Source of the DNA: Arthrobacter antioxidans | GTDB lineage: Bacteria > Actinomycetota > Actinomycetes > Actinomycetales > Micrococcaceae | DNA length: 64,000 nucleotides | Direction of reading: 5' to 3' | Assembly: GCF_023100725.1 (NCBI RefSeq) | Contig: NZ_CP095501.1 | Coordinates: forward strand, 1,426,001-1,490,000 | In this document: positions 25,406-36,693 of the stretch, in pieces | Layout: the number at the start of each line of letters is the position of its first letter | How positions within the stretch are numbered: the stretch's first letter is position 1 | Translations under genes and position numbers: made by a program | Notes under the pieces: generated by a model | What the model was told of the DNA's origin: nothing | Seen by the model: the letters and a program-made list of their open reading frames with translations, nothing else | The model's database searches: none

Positions 25406-26947
25406 ATGATTGAATTCAGCGCAGCCGAGATCGCGGCACTCACGGGCGGACGACTGGTCGGGGTCGATCCTGCCGGCCCCGCCATCACCGTCACCTCCGC
25501 CGCCACCGATTCGCGCGAGTGCGTCCCGGGGTCGCTCTTCGTCGCCAAGCCCGGCGAGGCCTCCGACGGGCACCTCCACATCGGATCGGCCTTCGGGTGC
25601 GGCGCCGTCCTCGCACTGGCCGAGCGGGAGGTCGCGGGACCGGACGGCGTCCCCCACCCCTCCGTCGTCGTCCCCGACGCGGTCCTCGCCATGGGCGAAC
25701 TCGCCGCGGAGACGGTCCGCCGGCTGCGGGCCGCGGGCGACCTCACCGTCATCGGCATCACGGGCTCGGCAGGGAAGACCACCACCAAGGACCTCCTCGC
25801 AGGCATCCTCGCCGCGGCGGGTCCCACGGTCGCGCCGCGCGGCTCCTACAACGGCGAGGTCGGCGTGCCGCTGACCGTCTTCCAGGCCACCTGGGACACG
25901 CGCTACCTCGTGATCGAGATGGGCGCCACCAAGCCCGGGCACATCGCCTACCTCGCCTCGCTGGTCCAGCCCGACGTCGGCGTGGTCCTCGGGGTCGGCT
26001 CGGCCCACGCCGGTGAGTTCGGCGGCGTCGAGAACATCGCCCGGGCGAAGGGGGAGCTCTTCGAGGCCCTCGCCCCGACGGGCACGGCCGTCATCAACGC
26101 CGACGACGAGCGTGTCCTCGCGATGCGGTCCCGGACCGGTGCCCGCACCGCGTTCTTCACCTCCTCGGACGACTTCGCGGCGGAGGGCGGCGTGGTGCGG
26201 GCGAGGAACAGCACGACGACACCCGAGGGGCATCCCTCGTTCACCCTCACCTTCCCGGACGGCGGCGAGCACGAGGTCGTGTCCCCGCTCCTCGGGCTGC
26301 ACCACACCACGAACCTGCTGGCCGCGGCGACCGCCGCCTACGAGGTCGGGTGCCCGCCCGCGCGGATCGCGGAGGGCCTGCGCAGCCTGACGGCCGCGAG
26401 CCGCTGGCGCATGGAGCGCTCCGAGCGTGCCGACGGCGTGACCGTCATCAACGACGCCTACAACGCCAACCCCGAGTCGATGCGTGCGGCCCTGCGGACC
26501 CTCGCCGAACTCGGCCGCGGGCGCCGGCGGACCTGGGCGGTGCTGGGGGAGATGCTCGAGCTGGGCGGGAGCACCATCGAGGAGCACGACCTCCTGGGAC
26601 GCGTGGTCGTGCGGCTCAACATCTCGAAGCTCGTCTGCGTGGGGCCCAACACCCGAGCGCTCTTCAACGGCGCCGTGCTCGAGGGGTCGTGGGGCAGCGA
26701 AGCCGTGCACGTCGACGACGTCGGGGCGGCGGAGCAGCTGCTCGCGGCGGAGCTCGAACCCGGGGACATCGTCCTGTTCAAGTCCTCGAACGGGGCCGGC
26801 CTCCGGTTCCTCGGGGACCGGATCGCGCAGCAGGCCGGCCCGGACGGCAGCCCGGAGCACCGCACCGACCACAGTTCGAACCACCCAGCAGCAGACTCTG
26901 AAGCGGTCAGTGGACCTGACGCTTCCGGAAAGGCCACCCAGCCGTGA
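25406..26947 (+). CDS. murF: UDP-MurNAc-tripeptide--D-Ala-D-Ala ligase MurF
   Basis: Adds D-Ala-D-Ala to finish the UDP-MurNAc pentapeptide. The 513-residue protein has the three Mur ligase domains, with the ATP loop [13 protein letters not shown], the [10 protein letters not shown] motif and [15 protein letters not shown] typical of MurF. The last 45 residues are a hydrophilic tail. ATG at 25406, six bases after the murE stop. The stop overlaps the mraY GTG by four bases. Confidence 0.95.
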   Translation: MIEFSAAEIAALTGGRLVGVDPAGPAITVTSAATDSRECVPGSLFVAKPGEASDGHLHIGSAFGCGAVLALAEREVAGPDGVPHPSVVVPDAVLAMGELAAETVRRLRAAGDLTVIGITGSAGKTTTKDLLAGILAAAGPTVAPRGSYNGEVGVPLTVFQATWDTRYLVIEMGATKPGHIAYLASLVQPDVGVVLGVGSAHAGEFGGVENIARAKGELFEALAPTGTAVINADDERVLAMRSRTGARTAFFTSSDDFAAEGGVVRARNSTTTPEGHPSFTLTFPDGGEHEVVSPLLGLHHTTNLLAAATAAYEVGCPPARIAEGLRSLTAASRWRMERSERADGVTVINDAYNANPESMRAALRTLAELGRGRRRTWAVLGEMLELGGSTIEEHDLLGRVVVRLNISKLVCVGPNTRALFNGAVLEGSWGSEAVHVDDVGAAEQLLAAELEPGDIVLFKSSNGAGLRFLGDRIAQQAGPDGSPEHRTDHSSNHPAADSEAVSGPDASGKATQP

Positions 26948-28044
26948 TCGCAATCCTCATCGGCTCGGCCGCCGCCCTGATCTTCGCCTTCGTCGGGACG
27001 CCCCTGTTCATCAGGCTCCTCGTGAAGAAGAGCTACGGCCAGTTCATCCGCGACGACGGGCCGACCGCGCACCACACCAAGCGCGGGACGCCGACCATGG
27101 GTGGCGCCGTGATCGTCGGGTCCGTGCTGCTGGCCTACTTCCTCACGCACCTGCTGATGATGGCGATCGGGGCCCCGGCCTCCGGACCCAGCGCCTCGGG
27201 GCTGCTGCTGCTCTTCCTCGCCGGCGGCATGGGCCTCGTGGGCTTCGCCGACGACTACATCAAGATCTCCAAGCAACGCAGCCTCGGGCTGTCCGCCCCG
27301 GCGAAGATCGCCGGCCAGACCGCCGTCGGCGTCGCCTTCGCCGTCATGGCCCTGATGTTCCCCAACGAGGAAGGGCGCACCCCGGCCTCGACCGCGATCT
27401 CGTTCATCCGCGACACCCCGATCGACCTCGCGTTCGCCGGGACGGTCCTCGGCGCCATCCTCTTCGTCATCTGGTCCAACCTCATCATCACCGGCGCCAG
27501 CAACGGCGTGAACCTCGCGGACGGCCTGGACGGACTCGCGGCGGGTGCCTCGATCCTCGTCTTCGGCGCCTACATGCTGATCGGTATCTGGCAGAGCAAC
27601 CAGAGCTGCGGCTCGCCGGGCGCGGGCAGCGTCTGCTACGAGGTGCGCGACCCCCTGGACCTGGCCCTGATCGCCGGGTCGATGTGCGGCGCGCTCGTCG
27701 GCTTCCTGTGGTGGAACACCTCGCCCGCCAGGATCTTCATGGGCGACACCGGGTCCCTCGCGATCGGCGGCGCGATCGCCGGCTTCGCGATCCTCTCCCG
27801 CACCGAGCTGCTCCTAGTGATCCTGGCCGGCCTGTTCGTCATGATCACGCTGTCCGTCATCATCCAGGTGGGCTACTTCAAACTCTCGGGCGGCAAGCGC
27901 GTCTTCAAGATGGCACCGCTCCAGCACCACTTCGAGCTCAAGGGCTGGCAGGAGGTCACCGTGGTGGTCCGGTTCTGGATCCTGGCGGGCCTCTTCGTGG
28001 CCGCGGCGCTCGGCATCTTCTACGCGGAATGGGTCGTCGGATGA
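26944..28044 (+). CDS. mraY: Phospho-MurNAc-pentapeptide transferase MraY
   Basis: Polytopic membrane enzyme that transfers phospho-MurNAc-pentapeptide to undecaprenyl phosphate, forming lipid I. The 366 residues show about ten transmembrane helices and the catalytic loops [12 protein letters not shown] (Mg-binding aspartates), [12 protein letters not shown] and [11 protein letters not shown], plus [10 protein letters not shown] at the C-terminal end. GTG start overlapping the murF stop; its own stop overlaps the murD ATG (ATGA). Confidence 0.97.
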   Translation: MIAILIGSAAALIFAFVGTPLFIRLLVKKSYGQFIRDDGPTAHHTKRGTPTMGGAVIVGSVLLAYFLTHLLMMAIGAPASGPSASGLLLLFLAGGMGLVGFADDYIKISKQRSLGLSAPAKIAGQTAVGVAFAVMALMFPNEEGRTPASTAISFIRDTPIDLAFAGTVLGAILFVIWSNLIITGASNGVNLADGLDGLAAGASILVFGAYMLIGIWQSNQSCGSPGAGSVCYEVRDPLDLALIAGSMCGALVGFLWWNTSPARIFMGDTGSLAIGGAIAGFAILSRTELLLVILAGLFVMITLSVIIQVGYFKLSGGKRVFKMAPLQHHFELKGWQEVTVVVRFWILAGLFVAAALGIFYAEWVVG

Positions 28045-29621
28045 GCGGATCGCACGGGGAGACCGTCCCCAACACCTGGGAGACCCCGCGCCTCGCGAAC
28101 CTCACGTCGTGGGACGCCGACTGGGCCGGACTGCGGGTCGTCGTCGCCGGCCTCGGGGCCTCCGGCTTCTCCGCCGCGGACACGCTCATCGAGCTCGGCG
28201 CCGTGGTCGTGGTCGTCGACGCCGGCGTGACGCCCGCGAACGAGGCGAAGGCCGACACCCTGCGGATCGTCGGTGCCCGCGACGTCCTGCTCGGCGCCGG
28301 CCACGCGGCCGCCCTGCCCCTGGTCGACGGCGGGCAGCCCGACCTCGTGGTCACCTCGCCCGGGTGGCCGCCCACCCAGCCGCTGCTCGCCGAGGCAGCT
28401 GCGGCCGGGATCCCCATCTGGGGCGACGTCGAGCTGGCGTGGCGCGTCCGGATCCGCGAGGGCCGCCGCACCGCGGAGTGGCTCACGATCACCGGGACCA
28501 ACGGGAAGACGACGACGGTGGGACTGGCCGAGTCCATGCTGATCGCGGCCGGCAAGCGCGCGGTCGCCGCAGGCAACGTCGGCACCCCGATCCTCGACGT
28601 CATCCGCGACCCGCAGGGCTACGACGTGCTCGCCGTCGAACTGTCCAGCTTCCAGCTGCACTGGGCCCATTCGATCGAGCCCCTGGCAAGCGTGTGCCTC
28701 AACATCGCCGAGGACCACGTCGACTGGCACGGCAGCTACGAGGCCTACCTCGCGGCCAAGGCCTCGGTCTACGAGCGGACGAAGATCGCCTGCATCTACA
28801 ACGTGGAGCAGCGCGAGACGGAGACCATGGTCGAGGACGCCGAGGTCATGGACGGCTGCCGCGCCGTGGGGTTCACCACCGGCATGCCGTCGATCAGCAT
28901 GATGGGCGTCGTGGAGGACCTGCTGGTGGACCGCGCCTTCATCGAGCAGCGCAAGGACTCCGCCGCGGAACTGGCGTCGATCCGTGAGCTCGGCGACGTG
29001 GTGCCCCGCCACCTCGTCGCCAACGCACTGGCCGCCGCCGCGCTCGTCCGGGCCGCCGGCGTCCCCGCCGCAGCGGTGCGCGACGGGATCCGCGCCTTCC
29101 AGCCGGGCGACCACCGCATCCAGGTGGTCGCCAACGAGGACGGCGTGCTCTGGATCAACGATTCGAAGGCCACCAACCCGCACGCCGCCTCCGCGTCCCT
29201 CGCCTCCTTCCAGTCCGTCGTCTGGATCGCCGGCGGCCTGTCCAAGGGGGTCTCCTACGAGGACCTCGTGCGGGACCACGCCGGGCGGCTCCGCGCCGTC
29301 GTCCTGCTCGGCGAGGATCCTGCCCCCCTCCAGGGGGCGCTCTCCCGACACGCACCCGATGTTCCTGTCTCGCTCCCGCCGAGCCATCACACTGGACGGG
29401 GGCACGACGCCGGCGGGTCACCCGACCCGGCCGCCGCGGACGCCCTGATGCAATGGGCCGTGGCGGAAGCCGCGCGGCTCGCCCAGGACGGCGACACGGT
29501 GCTCATGGCGCCTGCCGCCGCGTCGATGGACCAGTTCTCCTCCTACGCGCACCGGGGGGCGGCCTTCACGGCCGCCGTCCACGCCCGCGGCGGACAGGGG
29601 ACAACCGCTAAGGAGTCGTAA
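28041..29621 (+). CDS. murD: UDP-N-acetylmuramoylalanine--D-glutamate ligase MurD
   Basis: Adds D-glutamate to UDP-MurNAc-L-Ala. The 526-residue product is longer than the E. coli enzyme because of an N-terminal extension and insertions, but has [16 protein letters not shown] (UDP site), [15 protein letters not shown] (ATP loop), [20 protein letters not shown] and [14 protein letters not shown] at 28041 inside the mraY stop. The stop TAA shares one base with the ftsW ATG (TAATG). Confidence 0.95.
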   Translation: MSGSHGETVPNTWETPRLANLTSWDADWAGLRVVVAGLGASGFSAADTLIELGAVVVVVDAGVTPANEAKADTLRIVGARDVLLGAGHAAALPLVDGGQPDLVVTSPGWPPTQPLLAEAAAAGIPIWGDVELAWRVRIREGRRTAEWLTITGTNGKTTTVGLAESMLIAAGKRAVAAGNVGTPILDVIRDPQGYDVLAVELSSFQLHWAHSIEPLASVCLNIAEDHVDWHGSYEAYLAAKASVYERTKIACIYNVEQRETETMVEDAEVMDGCRAVGFTTGMPSISMMGVVEDLLVDRAFIEQRKDSAAELASIRELGDVVPRHLVANALAAAALVRAAGVPAAAVRDGIRAFQPGDHRIQVVANEDGVLWINDSKATNPHAASASLASFQSVVWIAGGLSKGVSYEDLVRDHAGRLRAVVLLGEDPAPLQGALSRHAPDVPVSLPPSHHTGRGHDAGGSPDPAAADALMQWAVAEAARLAQDGDTVLMAPAAASMDQFSSYAHRGAAFTAAVHARGGQGTTAKES

Positions 29622-31006
29622 TGGCCACGCCAACCCGTCCGGGAGGACGCAAGCCCTCCGTCCGGTCCGCCCGGACCACGGGGGCGGGGCGGTCGGCCCT
29701 GTCCGGGGGCACACCCGTCTCGCCGTCGACGCCCCGCCCGCCGGTCGCGGGGAGGACCGTCCGCGGCGGCGCCACCACGGCGGCGCCGGGCGGGAGCGCA
29801 GGTGCACCCGCGCGCAGGCCGGCGAAGGGCCTGCGCGCCCGGGTCCGGCGCGGCTGGGAGATCCTCGAGGGCTCGGACCACTCGCCCACCGGATCCAGCT
29901 ACTACCTGATCCTGGGCGCCGCCCTGGCACTCACGGCCATCGGCCTCATGATGGTGCTCTCGGCATCCTCCGTCGAGGCGATCTCCGAAGGCAAGGACAC
30001 GTTCGACCTCTTCCTCAAGCAGGCCGTCTGGGCCGGTGCCGGCTTGATCCTGATGCTGGTGCTGTCGCGGCTCGGCCCCCGTGCCTACAAGGCCCTGGCC
30101 TGGCCGAGCCTCGGGATCGCCATCGTGCTGCTCGTCCTCGTGCTGGTCATCGGCGTCGAGATCAACGGCAACAAGAACTGGATCCGGATCGGCTCGCAGA
30201 CGCTCCAGCCCTCCGAACCGGCGAAGCTCGCGCTGGCCCTCTGGTTCGCGTCGGTGCTCGAGCGCAAGAAGGCCCTGATCCGCGACTGGAAGCACGCACT
30301 GATCCCCGCCGTGCCGTTGGGCGGCCTGCCCATCGGCCTCGTCCTGATCGGCGGGGACCTCGGGACCGGGCTCGTCCTCATGATGATCGCCGCCGCGGCC
30401 CTGTTCTTCGCGGGCGCGCCGCTGAAGATGTTCTCCCTGGTGGGGATCGTCGCCGCCGTCGGCGCCCTCCTGATGGTCGCGACCAGCTCGAACCGTGGCG
30501 GGCGCATCGCCGCCTGGCTCCGGCTCAACTGCGACGACGGGACGGACCTGTGCATGCAGTCCGACAACGGGCTGTTCGCCATGGCCTCCGGCAGCTGGTT
30601 CGGGGTGGGGATCGGCCAGAGCCGGCAGAAGTGGAACTGGATCCCCGAGGCCCACAACGACTTCATCTTCGCCATCATCGGCGAGGAGTTCGGGCTGCTC
30701 GGCACCTTCGTGGTGGTGCTGCTCTTCGGCATCCTCGCCGTGGCGACCATCCGGGTGGCGATGCGCTACACCGACCCCTTCGTACGGATCCTCATGGGAT
30801 CCATCCTCGTCTGGCTCATCGGCCAGGCGTTCGTCAACATCGGCATGGTGACGGGCCTGCTGCCCGTCATCGGCGTGCCGCTGCCCTTCATCTCCTACGG
30901 CGGGTCAGCGCTGACCTTCACCCTCGCCGCCGTCGGCGTCCTGCTCTCCTTCGCGCGGAAGACCCCGCACTCCGCCGTCACGGCGCCGGACCGGTCCGCG
31001 TCCTAA
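29621..31006 (+). CDS. ftsW: Septal peptidoglycan polymerase FtsW (SEDS family)
   Basis: Lipid II polymerase of the divisome, acting with FtsI. The 461-residue protein has a Pro/Ala/Arg-rich cytoplasmic N-terminus (about 90 residues) and then about ten transmembrane helices. SEDS landmarks include [23 protein letters not shown]-like [26 protein letters not shown] and the C-terminal [21 protein letters not shown] stands before the ATG inside murD. Confidence 0.95.
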   Translation: MATPTRPGGRKPSVRSARTTGAGRSALSGGTPVSPSTPRPPVAGRTVRGGATTAAPGGSAGAPARRPAKGLRARVRRGWEILEGSDHSPTGSSYYLILGAALALTAIGLMMVLSASSVEAISEGKDTFDLFLKQAVWAGAGLILMLVLSRLGPRAYKALAWPSLGIAIVLLVLVLVIGVEINGNKNWIRIGSQTLQPSEPAKLALALWFASVLERKKALIRDWKHALIPAVPLGGLPIGLVLIGGDLGTGLVLMMIAAAALFFAGAPLKMFSLVGIVAAVGALLMVATSSNRGGRIAAWLRLNCDDGTDLCMQSDNGLFAMASGSWFGVGIGQSRQKWNWIPEAHNDFIFAIIGEEFGLLGTFVVVLLFGILAVATIRVAMRYTDPFVRILMGSILVWLIGQAFVNIGMVTGLLPVIGVPLPFISYGGSALTFTLAAVGVLLSFARKTPHSAVTAPDRSAS

Positions 31007-31031
31007 CCTCCGGAAGAGGCCCCGCACTCCC

Positions 31032-32153
31032 ATGACACACCCCACCACCGACGACCGCGCGGTGTCCGTCGTCCTCGCCGGCGGCGGGACGGCCGGCCAC
31101 ATCAGCCCGCTGCTCGCCATCGCGGGGGCCATCCTCGACGAGGTGCCCGGCACGCGCATCACGGCGGTCGGCACGGAAGCGGGCATGGAGACCCGCCTCG
31201 TCCCGGCGGCCGGGTTCGAGCTGCGGACCATCGACCGGGTGCCGATGCCACGACGACCGTCGACGGACCTCCTCAAGCTCCCGGTGCGCCTCCTCCGGGC
31301 CGTCCGCCAGGCGCGGGCCATCGTGGTGGACGCCGGTGCCGACGTCGTCGTCGGGGTGGGCGGCTACGTGTCGACGCCCGTGTACCTCGCCGCGTGGACG
31401 CGCCGCATCCCCGTGGTGATCCACGAAGCGAACGCCCGCCCCGGGATCGCCAACCGGGTGGGCGCGCGGATCGCGGCGCGCGTCGCCGTCGCGTTCGACG
31501 GTACGGGCCTCGCCGACGCCGTGCTGGTGGGCATGCCGATGCGCCGCAGCATCGCCGACCTCGACCGCTCCGGCGGGCGCGCCGACGCCCGTGCCTCCCT
31601 CGGGCTCCACCCGGACCGGCCCACGCTCATCGTCACGGGAGGCTCCTCCGGCGCGGCGAGCCTGAACCGCGCCGTGGCCGCCGCGGTGCCCGCACTCATC
31701 GCCGCCGGCATCCAGATCCTGCACATCACCGGCCGGGGCAAGCAGATCCCCGACGACGACGGCACGCCGCTGTCGGTGCCCGGGTACCATCAGGTCGAGT
31801 TCGTGGACGGGATGGAGCGCGTGTACGCGGCGGCCGATCTGCTGGTCGCCCGCGCCGGTGCCGCCACCGTGAGCGAGGTCGGCGCCGTGGGGCTGCCCGC
31901 CGTCCTGGTCCCGCTGCCCCACGGCAACGGCGAGCAGCGGCTCAACGCGGCAGGACTCGTGGACCGCGGCGGGGCGATCCTCGTCGACGACGCCGCGTTC
32001 ACCGCCGACTGGATCCGCCAGAACGTCCTGCCGCTGGTCACCGACGCACCACGGCTCGCCGCGATGTCGACGGCATCCTACGCGCAGGGCGTCCGGGACG
32101 CGGACCGGCGCATGGCGGAACTCGTCCTGGCCGTCGCGGAGGCCCGCCGATGA
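31032..32153 (+). CDS. murG: Lipid II synthase MurG (GlcNAc transferase)
   Basis: Peripheral membrane glycosyltransferase that adds GlcNAc to lipid I. The 373 residues have the N-terminal glycine loop [43 protein letters not shown], the second glycine-rich loop [13 protein letters not shown] and the UDP-GlcNAc-binding [24 protein letters not shown] near the C-terminus. ATG at 31032, 25 bases after ftsW. Overlaps murC by four bases. Confidence 0.96.
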   Translation: MTHPTTDDRAVSVVLAGGGTAGHISPLLAIAGAILDEVPGTRITAVGTEAGMETRLVPAAGFELRTIDRVPMPRRPSTDLLKLPVRLLRAVRQARAIVVDAGADVVVGVGGYVSTPVYLAAWTRRIPVVIHEANARPGIANRVGARIAARVAVAFDGTGLADAVLVGMPMRRSIADLDRSGGRADARASLGLHPDRPTLIVTGGSSGAASLNRAVAAAVPALIAAGIQILHITGRGKQIPDDDGTPLSVPGYHQVEFVDGMERVYAAADLLVARAGAATVSEVGAVGLPAVLVPLPHGNGEQRLNAAGLVDRGGAILVDDAAFTADWIRQNVLPLVTDAPRLAAMSTASYAQGVRDADRRMAELVLAVAEARR

Positions 32154-33661
32154 GCGCCGGACACCACAGGGGCGCCGGCGACGCGACCATGACGCCCGCA
32201 GGCGGCACGACGGAAGGCACGAGCATCACCACCACGAGCAGCACCGCAGCACCCGACGCGGTCCTGACCGAACCCGTCCACTTCATCGGGCTGGGGGGCG
32301 CCGGCATGTCCGCCGTCGCCCGCGTGCTCCTCGGCCGGGGCCTGCGCGTCTCGGGGTCCGACGCCGCGGAATCCAGGGGGCTGCGGGCCCTCGCCGCCCT
32401 CGGCGCCGAGGTGCACGTGGGCCACTCCGTGGCCGCGGTCCCCGAAAGCGGAACCGTCGTCGTCTCCTCCGCGATCCGCGAGAGCAACCCGGAACTCGCC
32501 GAGGCGCGGCGCCGGGGCCTGCCCGTGCTCCACCGGTCGGAAGCACTCGCCGCGGCGATGAGCGGCCGGCTCGCCGTCGCCGTCGCGGGCACCCACGGCA
32601 AGACGACGACGACGGCCATGATCACGGTCCTGCTGCGGCAGGCGGGGCTCGACCCGTCGTTCGCGATCGGGGGAGACGTGGCCGCCCTCGGCGTCAACGC
32701 GGAGTGGACCGGCGGGGAGGTCTTCGTCGCCGAGGCCGACGAGTCCGACGGCTCCTTCCTGAACTACTCGCCGCGCATCAGCGTCGTGACCAACGCCGAA
32801 GCGGACCACCTGGACCACTACGGCACCGCCGAGGCCGTGCATGCCGCGTTCCGGCGGTTCGCGGACCGGCTGCCCGAGGACGGCCTCCTGGTCGCGTGCG
32901 CCGACGATCCGGGGGCTGCCGCGCTGGCCGCGGCCATCCCCGGGACGCGCCGTGTGCGGACCTACGGCTACGCCGAGACGGCCGACATCCGGATCGGCGC
33001 CACGCGGGCGGTCGGCAGCACCACGAGCAGCGTCCTGTCCTTCGCCGTCGACGGCCTGGACGCCGAACAGGACCTGCAGCTGAGCGTCCCGGGGCGGCAC
33101 AACATCCTGAACGCCGCGGCGGCCTTCGCGGTCGCACTGGAACTCGGCGTCGACCCGGCTGTCGCAGCGACAGGGCTGTCCCTGTTCTCGGGCGCCGCAC
33201 GCCGGTTCGAGGCGCGCGGCGAGGGCGACGGCGTACGGGTCTTCGACGACTACGCGCACCACCCGACCGAGGTGCAGGCGGCGCTCACCGCGGCGCGCAC
33301 CGTGGCGGGGGAGCACCGCGTCCACGTCCTGTTCCAGCCGCACCTCTTCTCCCGGACGCGCGAGTTCGCCGCCGGGTTCGCCGAGGCGCTCTCCCTCGCC
33401 GACACGGCCGTCGTCCTGCCGGTCTACGCGGCGCGGGAGGACCCGGTGGACGACGTGGGGGGCTGGACGATCACCGACCTCATGCGCGGCGCCGCGTACG
33501 TCGCGGACCCGGACGAGGCCCTGCAGGCCGTGATCGACAGCGCCCGGTCCGGCGACATCGTCCTCACGATCGGCGCGGGGGACGTCACGCAGTACGGGAC
33601 ACGGCTCGTCGGCCTGCTGGCGGAGCGGGCTGCGGGCGCGGGCCCGGGGGCCGCCGGATGA
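32150..33661 (+). CDS. murC: UDP-N-acetylmuramate--L-alanine ligase MurC
   Basis: Adds the first stem residue, L-alanine, to UDP-MurNAc. The 503 residues include [19 protein letters not shown] (UDP site), [15 protein letters not shown] (ATP loop), [14 protein letters not shown] and [15 protein letters not shown]. There is a 40-residue Thr/Ala/Gly-rich N-terminal extension before the fold; the ATG at 32150 is chosen for its four-base overlap with murG (ATGA). A later in-frame ATG at 32189 would trim 13 residues. Confidence 0.94.
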   Translation: MSAGHHRGAGDATMTPAGGTTEGTSITTTSSTAAPDAVLTEPVHFIGLGGAGMSAVARVLLGRGLRVSGSDAAESRGLRALAALGAEVHVGHSVAAVPESGTVVVSSAIRESNPELAEARRRGLPVLHRSEALAAAMSGRLAVAVAGTHGKTTTTAMITVLLRQAGLDPSFAIGGDVAALGVNAEWTGGEVFVAEADESDGSFLNYSPRISVVTNAEADHLDHYGTAEAVHAAFRRFADRLPEDGLLVACADDPGAAALAAAIPGTRRVRTYGYAETADIRIGATRAVGSTTSSVLSFAVDGLDAEQDLQLSVPGRHNILNAAAAFAVALELGVDPAVAATGLSLFSGAARRFEARGEGDGVRVFDDYAHHPTEVQAALTAARTVAGEHRVHVLFQPHLFSRTREFAAGFAEALSLADTAVVLPVYAAREDPVDDVGGWTITDLMRGAAYVADPDEALQAVIDSARSGDIVLTIGAGDVTQYGTRLVGLLAERAAGAGPGAAG

Positions 33662-34518
33662 CGCCGAGGAAGCCTCCCGCGACGCGGGCGACCGGGGCAC
33701 CGGGTACGAGAGGCACGCGGGCTCCGGGCACCGGCGGCGCGACCGGCACCCGCGGCAGCACCGCCACGCTCACAGGATCTCCGGGGCGGGGCGCCTCCGG
33801 GACGGTCCTCGACTTCCCGGCCCCTCGGCGCTCCCGCCGCCTCAGGAACACCGTCATCGCCGTCGCGGCCGTGGTGCTCGTCCTCGGAGGCCTCGTGGCG
33901 TACGTGGTCTTCTCGCCGGCCCTCGCCCTGCGCACGGTCTCCGTGCAGGGCAACGCACTGGTCCCCACGTCGGAAGTCGAAGCGGCCCTCGCGCCCCTGA
34001 CCGGGACCCCGCTCACCAGGATCTCGCGCGAGCAGGTCGCGGACCTGCTCGCCGACAAGGCACCCATCGAGGACGTCAGGATCGCTGCGGAACCGCCCTC
34101 GACGCTCGTCGTCACCGTGGAGGAGCGCGTGCCCGTCGCCGTCCTGCAGACCGGCCGGGAGTTCATGCTCATCGACGCGGAGGGTCGGCAGCTCATGCAG
34201 GTCGCCCAGCGGGGCGATGCCAAGCTGCCCCTGATCGACGGCGGCGCCAACGCGGTCAACTCCGAGGTGTTCTCCTCGATCACCGCGGTCCTGGCAGAAC
34301 TGCCGGTCAGCATCCTGTCGCGCCTCAACAGCGCATCGGCGTCGAGCGTCGATTCCATCCAGCTGTCCCTGTCGGGAGAGCAGAGGATCTTCTGGGGCAG
34401 CGCCGAGCGCAGCGCGGAGAAGGCGGGGGTCCTCGAGGCCATGCTGTCACTGCCGACGGCGGACCCGCCCGTCGAGGTGTTCGACGTCAGCACACCGGAT
34501 CGGCCGGTGACACGATGA
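33658..34518 (+). CDS. ftsQ: Cell division protein FtsQ (DivIB)
   Basis: Bitopic divisome scaffold linking early and late division proteins. The 286-residue product has a basic, Gly/Thr-rich cytoplasmic segment (about 62 residues), a transmembrane helix (about 63-85) and a POTRA domain starting LRTVSVQGNALVPTSEVEAAL. A beta-rich FtsQ domain follows, with VEERVPVAVLQTGREFMLID. The ATG lies in the murC stop (ATGA). Confidence 0.92.
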   Translation: MTPRKPPATRATGAPGTRGTRAPGTGGATGTRGSTATLTGSPGRGASGTVLDFPAPRRSRRLRNTVIAVAAVVLVLGGLVAYVVFSPALALRTVSVQGNALVPTSEVEAALAPLTGTPLTRISREQVADLLADKAPIEDVRIAAEPPSTLVVTVEERVPVAVLQTGREFMLIDAEGRQLMQVAQRGDAKLPLIDGGANAVNSEVFSSITAVLAELPVSILSRLNSASASSVDSIQLSLSGEQRIFWGSAERSAEKAGVLEAMLSLPTADPPVEVFDVSTPDRPVTR

Positions 34519-34577
34519 CGCCGCAGAGCCCCGCGACACGGAGGATCGGGGGCCGACACGCCGACACACGGCGCGCG

Positions 34578-34740
34578 GTCTTTGCAACGGGATGCGTATG
34601 CACCTAGCGTCGAACATAGAAGTTACTTGACATAACGTTAACCCTCAACCTGAACGTTAACGTTATCTCGGGTGAAGGTCGACGCCGGAGCACCGGCGGG
34701 CCCCCGTACAGCACACAGATTCGAACAAGGGACACAGGAC
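34578..34740 (+). promoter_or_regulatory. ftsZ upstream region with 11-bp inverted repeat
   Basis: This AT-richer gap between ftsQ and ftsZ contains ATAACGTTAAC (34632-34642) and its exact reverse complement GTTAACGTTAT (34656-34666), 13 bases apart. TTGACA (34627-34632) touches the left arm. A separate TTTGCA/TAGCGT pair stands near 34578-34607. Both suggest a dedicated ftsZ promoter with an operator or conserved leader element. Confidence 0.6.
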
Positions 34741-35940
34741 GTGGCAGCACCTCAGAATTACTTGGCCGTCATCAAGGTCGTCGGCATCGGCGGCGGCGGC
34801 GTCAATGCCGTCAACCGGATGATCGAGGTCGGACTCCGTGGCGTGGAGTTCATTGCCATCAACACCGACGCCCAGGCCCTGCTCATGAGCGACGCCGACG
34901 TCAAGCTCGACGTCGGCCGCGAGCTCACGCGCGGCCTCGGTGCCGGGGCGGATCCCGAGGTCGGCCGCCGGGCCGCCGAGGACCACTCCGAGGAGATCGA
35001 GGAGGTCCTGCGCGGGGCCGACATGGTCTTCGTCACCGCGGGTGAGGGTGGCGGAACCGGCACCGGTGGCGCCCCCGTCGTCGCCCGGATCGCCCGGTCC
35101 CTCGGCGCCCTCACGATCGGCGTGGTCACGCGTCCGTTCACCTTCGAGGGACGCCGCCGGTCCAACCAGGCGGAGAGCGGGATCGACACGCTCCGCGAAG
35201 AGGTCGACACGCTCATCGTGATCCCGAACGACCGCCTGCTGTCCATCAGCGACCGCAACGTCTCGATGCTCGACGCGTTCCGGTCCGCGGACCAGGTCCT
35301 GCTCTCCGGTGTCCAGGGCATCACCGACCTCATCACCACGCCGGGCCTGATCAACCTCGACTTCGCCGACGTGAAGTCCGTGATGCAGGGCGCGGGCTCC
35401 GCGCTCATGGGCATCGGCTCCGCCCGCGGCGAGGACCGTGCCGTCAAGGCGGCGGAACTCGCCATCGCGTCGCCGCTGCTCGAGGCCTCCATCGACGGCG
35501 CCCACGGTGTCCTGCTGTCCATCCAGGGCGGTTCGGACCTCGGCCTCTTCGAGATCAACGAGGCCGCGCGCCTCGTCCAGGAGGTCGCGCACCCCGAGGC
35601 GAACATCATCTTCGGCGCCGTCATCGACGACGCCCTCGGCGACGAGGCCCGGGTCACGGTGATCGCGGCCGGCTTCGACCAGGTGGACGCAACGTCCCAG
35701 CCCGCCGCTGCAGCGGCACCGGCGGCCCGGCCGGCCGTCGCACCCCGCGTGGGCGGCGACCAGCAGCGCATGGCCGGTGCGGCGACCGCGGGCCTCGGTG
35801 CCTGGTCGCAGCAGCGTGCACAGAACGTGCAGGCCGTCCCCGCCGACTCGGGCTTCGACGTCGACCTGCCGGCGATCGTCGAGCCCGACCTGTCGGCCGG
35901 TCGCTCGGACGACCTCGACGTGCCCGACTTCCTCAAGTAG
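34741..35940 (+). CDS. ftsZ: Cell division GTPase FtsZ
   Basis: Tubulin-like GTPase that forms the Z-ring. The 399-residue protein has [17 protein letters not shown] at the N-terminus, the tubulin signature GEGGGTGTG (101-109), the T7-loop region and a C-terminal linker followed by the conserved tail [10 protein letters not shown] that binds partners such as SepF. GTG at 34741 gives the canonical [15 protein letters not shown] start; an in-frame ATG-like start at 34672 would add 23 unrelated residues. It has its own upstream regulatory region and is followed three bases later by pgeF. Confidence 0.97.
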   Translation: MAAPQNYLAVIKVVGIGGGGVNAVNRMIEVGLRGVEFIAINTDAQALLMSDADVKLDVGRELTRGLGAGADPEVGRRAAEDHSEEIEEVLRGADMVFVTAGEGGGTGTGGAPVVARIARSLGALTIGVVTRPFTFEGRRRSNQAESGIDTLREEVDTLIVIPNDRLLSISDRNVSMLDAFRSADQVLLSGVQGITDLITTPGLINLDFADVKSVMQGAGSALMGIGSARGEDRAVKAAELAIASPLLEASIDGAHGVLLSIQGGSDLGLFEINEAARLVQEVAHPEANIIFGAVIDDALGDEARVTVIAAGFDQVDATSQPAAAAAPAARPAVAPRVGGDQQRMAGAATAGLGAWSQQRAQNVQAVPADSGFDVDLPAIVEPDLSAGRSDDLDVPDFLK

Positions 35941-35943
35941 TCG

Positions 35944-36693
35944 GTGGACACAGGCGGCGTGCCCGGGCGGACCTCCGCGTTCCACTGGAACGCGGAGGTC
36001 CGCCCGGGGCTCAGGGTCGCGTTCACGGCGGTGGGTGCGGGCAACCTCGCCCTCCACGTGGGTGCCGAGCCCGACGCCGTCCGCGGCAACCGCCGTCGGC
36101 TGGAGTCGGCGATGGGCGTGCCCGGCGGAACCCTGCGGTTCATGAGCCAGACCCATTCGGACCGCGTGGCCGTCGTCGACCGGACCGCGCAGGACGCGCC
36201 CGACGCCGACGGCATGGTGTCGCCGGACGGCAGCGAGCCGCTCGCCGTCCTCGTCGCCGACTGCGTCCCGATCGTCCTGGCGGACGCCCCGGTCGCTGAC
36301 GGCGGGACCGGGGCCACGGCCGTCGTGCACGCCGGGCGTGCGGGCGTGGGCAACGGGATCGTCGAGCACGCGGTCAGGACGCTCCGCGGCCACGGCGCGC
36401 GTGACGTCGCGGCGTGGATCGGCCCGTCCGTCTGCGGGTCCTGCTACGAGGTGCCCGGGGACATGATGGAGACGATGGCCCGCGTCCTCCCCGAAGCCGC
36501 CTCCCGGACGCGTCGGGGGACGCCGGCGCTCGACCTGCCGGCGGCCGTGCAGGTGCAGCTCGTGCGGGCCGGCGCCAGGGTGGAGCCCCTGGTGGGCAGC
36601 GGCATCTGCTGCACCGTCGAGAGCCCGGACCTGTACTCCCACCGGCGGGAGCCCGGCGCGGGGCGGATCGCGGGCCTCGTGTGGCGGACGTGA
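35944..36693 (+). CDS. pgeF: PgeF/YfiH-family purine nucleoside phosphorylase (laccase domain)
   Basis: Zinc-dependent enzyme of the YfiH/YlmD family, linked to peptidoglycan fidelity (removing wrongly built UDP-MurNAc-L-Ser) and with purine nucleoside phosphorylase/adenosine deaminase activity in vitro. The 249 residues have the metal ligands His71 (SQTHSDRV), Cys107 (VADCVPIVL) and His129 (VVHAGRAGVGNGIV), then WIGPSVCGSCYEVP. GTG at 35944 directly after ftsZ. GTGA overlap with the next gene. Confidence 0.93.
   Translation: MDTGGVPGRTSAFHWNAEVRPGLRVAFTAVGAGNLALHVGAEPDAVRGNRRRLESAMGVPGGTLRFMSQTHSDRVAVVDRTAQDAPDADGMVSPDGSEPLAVLVADCVPIVLADAPVADGGTGATAVVHAGRAGVGNGIVEHAVRTLRGHGARDVAAWIGPSVCGSCYEVPGDMMETMARVLPEAASRTRRGTPALDLPAAVQVQLVRAGARVEPLVGSGICCTVESPDLYSHRREPGAGRIAGLVWRT

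Noticed and set aside
26484..29621. 1045-codon frame that looks like a murF-mraY-murD fusion
   Set aside because: Only the last 526 codons (from 28041) encode a protein (MurD); the rest is off-frame reading of murF and mraY.
31394..34518. Extended frames upstream of murC and ftsQ
   Set aside because: Upstream parts are off-frame translations of murG and murC; the ATGA overlaps at 32150 and 33658 give the real starts.
34672..34740. Extra 23 residues at the FtsZ N-terminus
   Set aside because: Not part of any FtsZ; GTG 34741 gives the canonical start.
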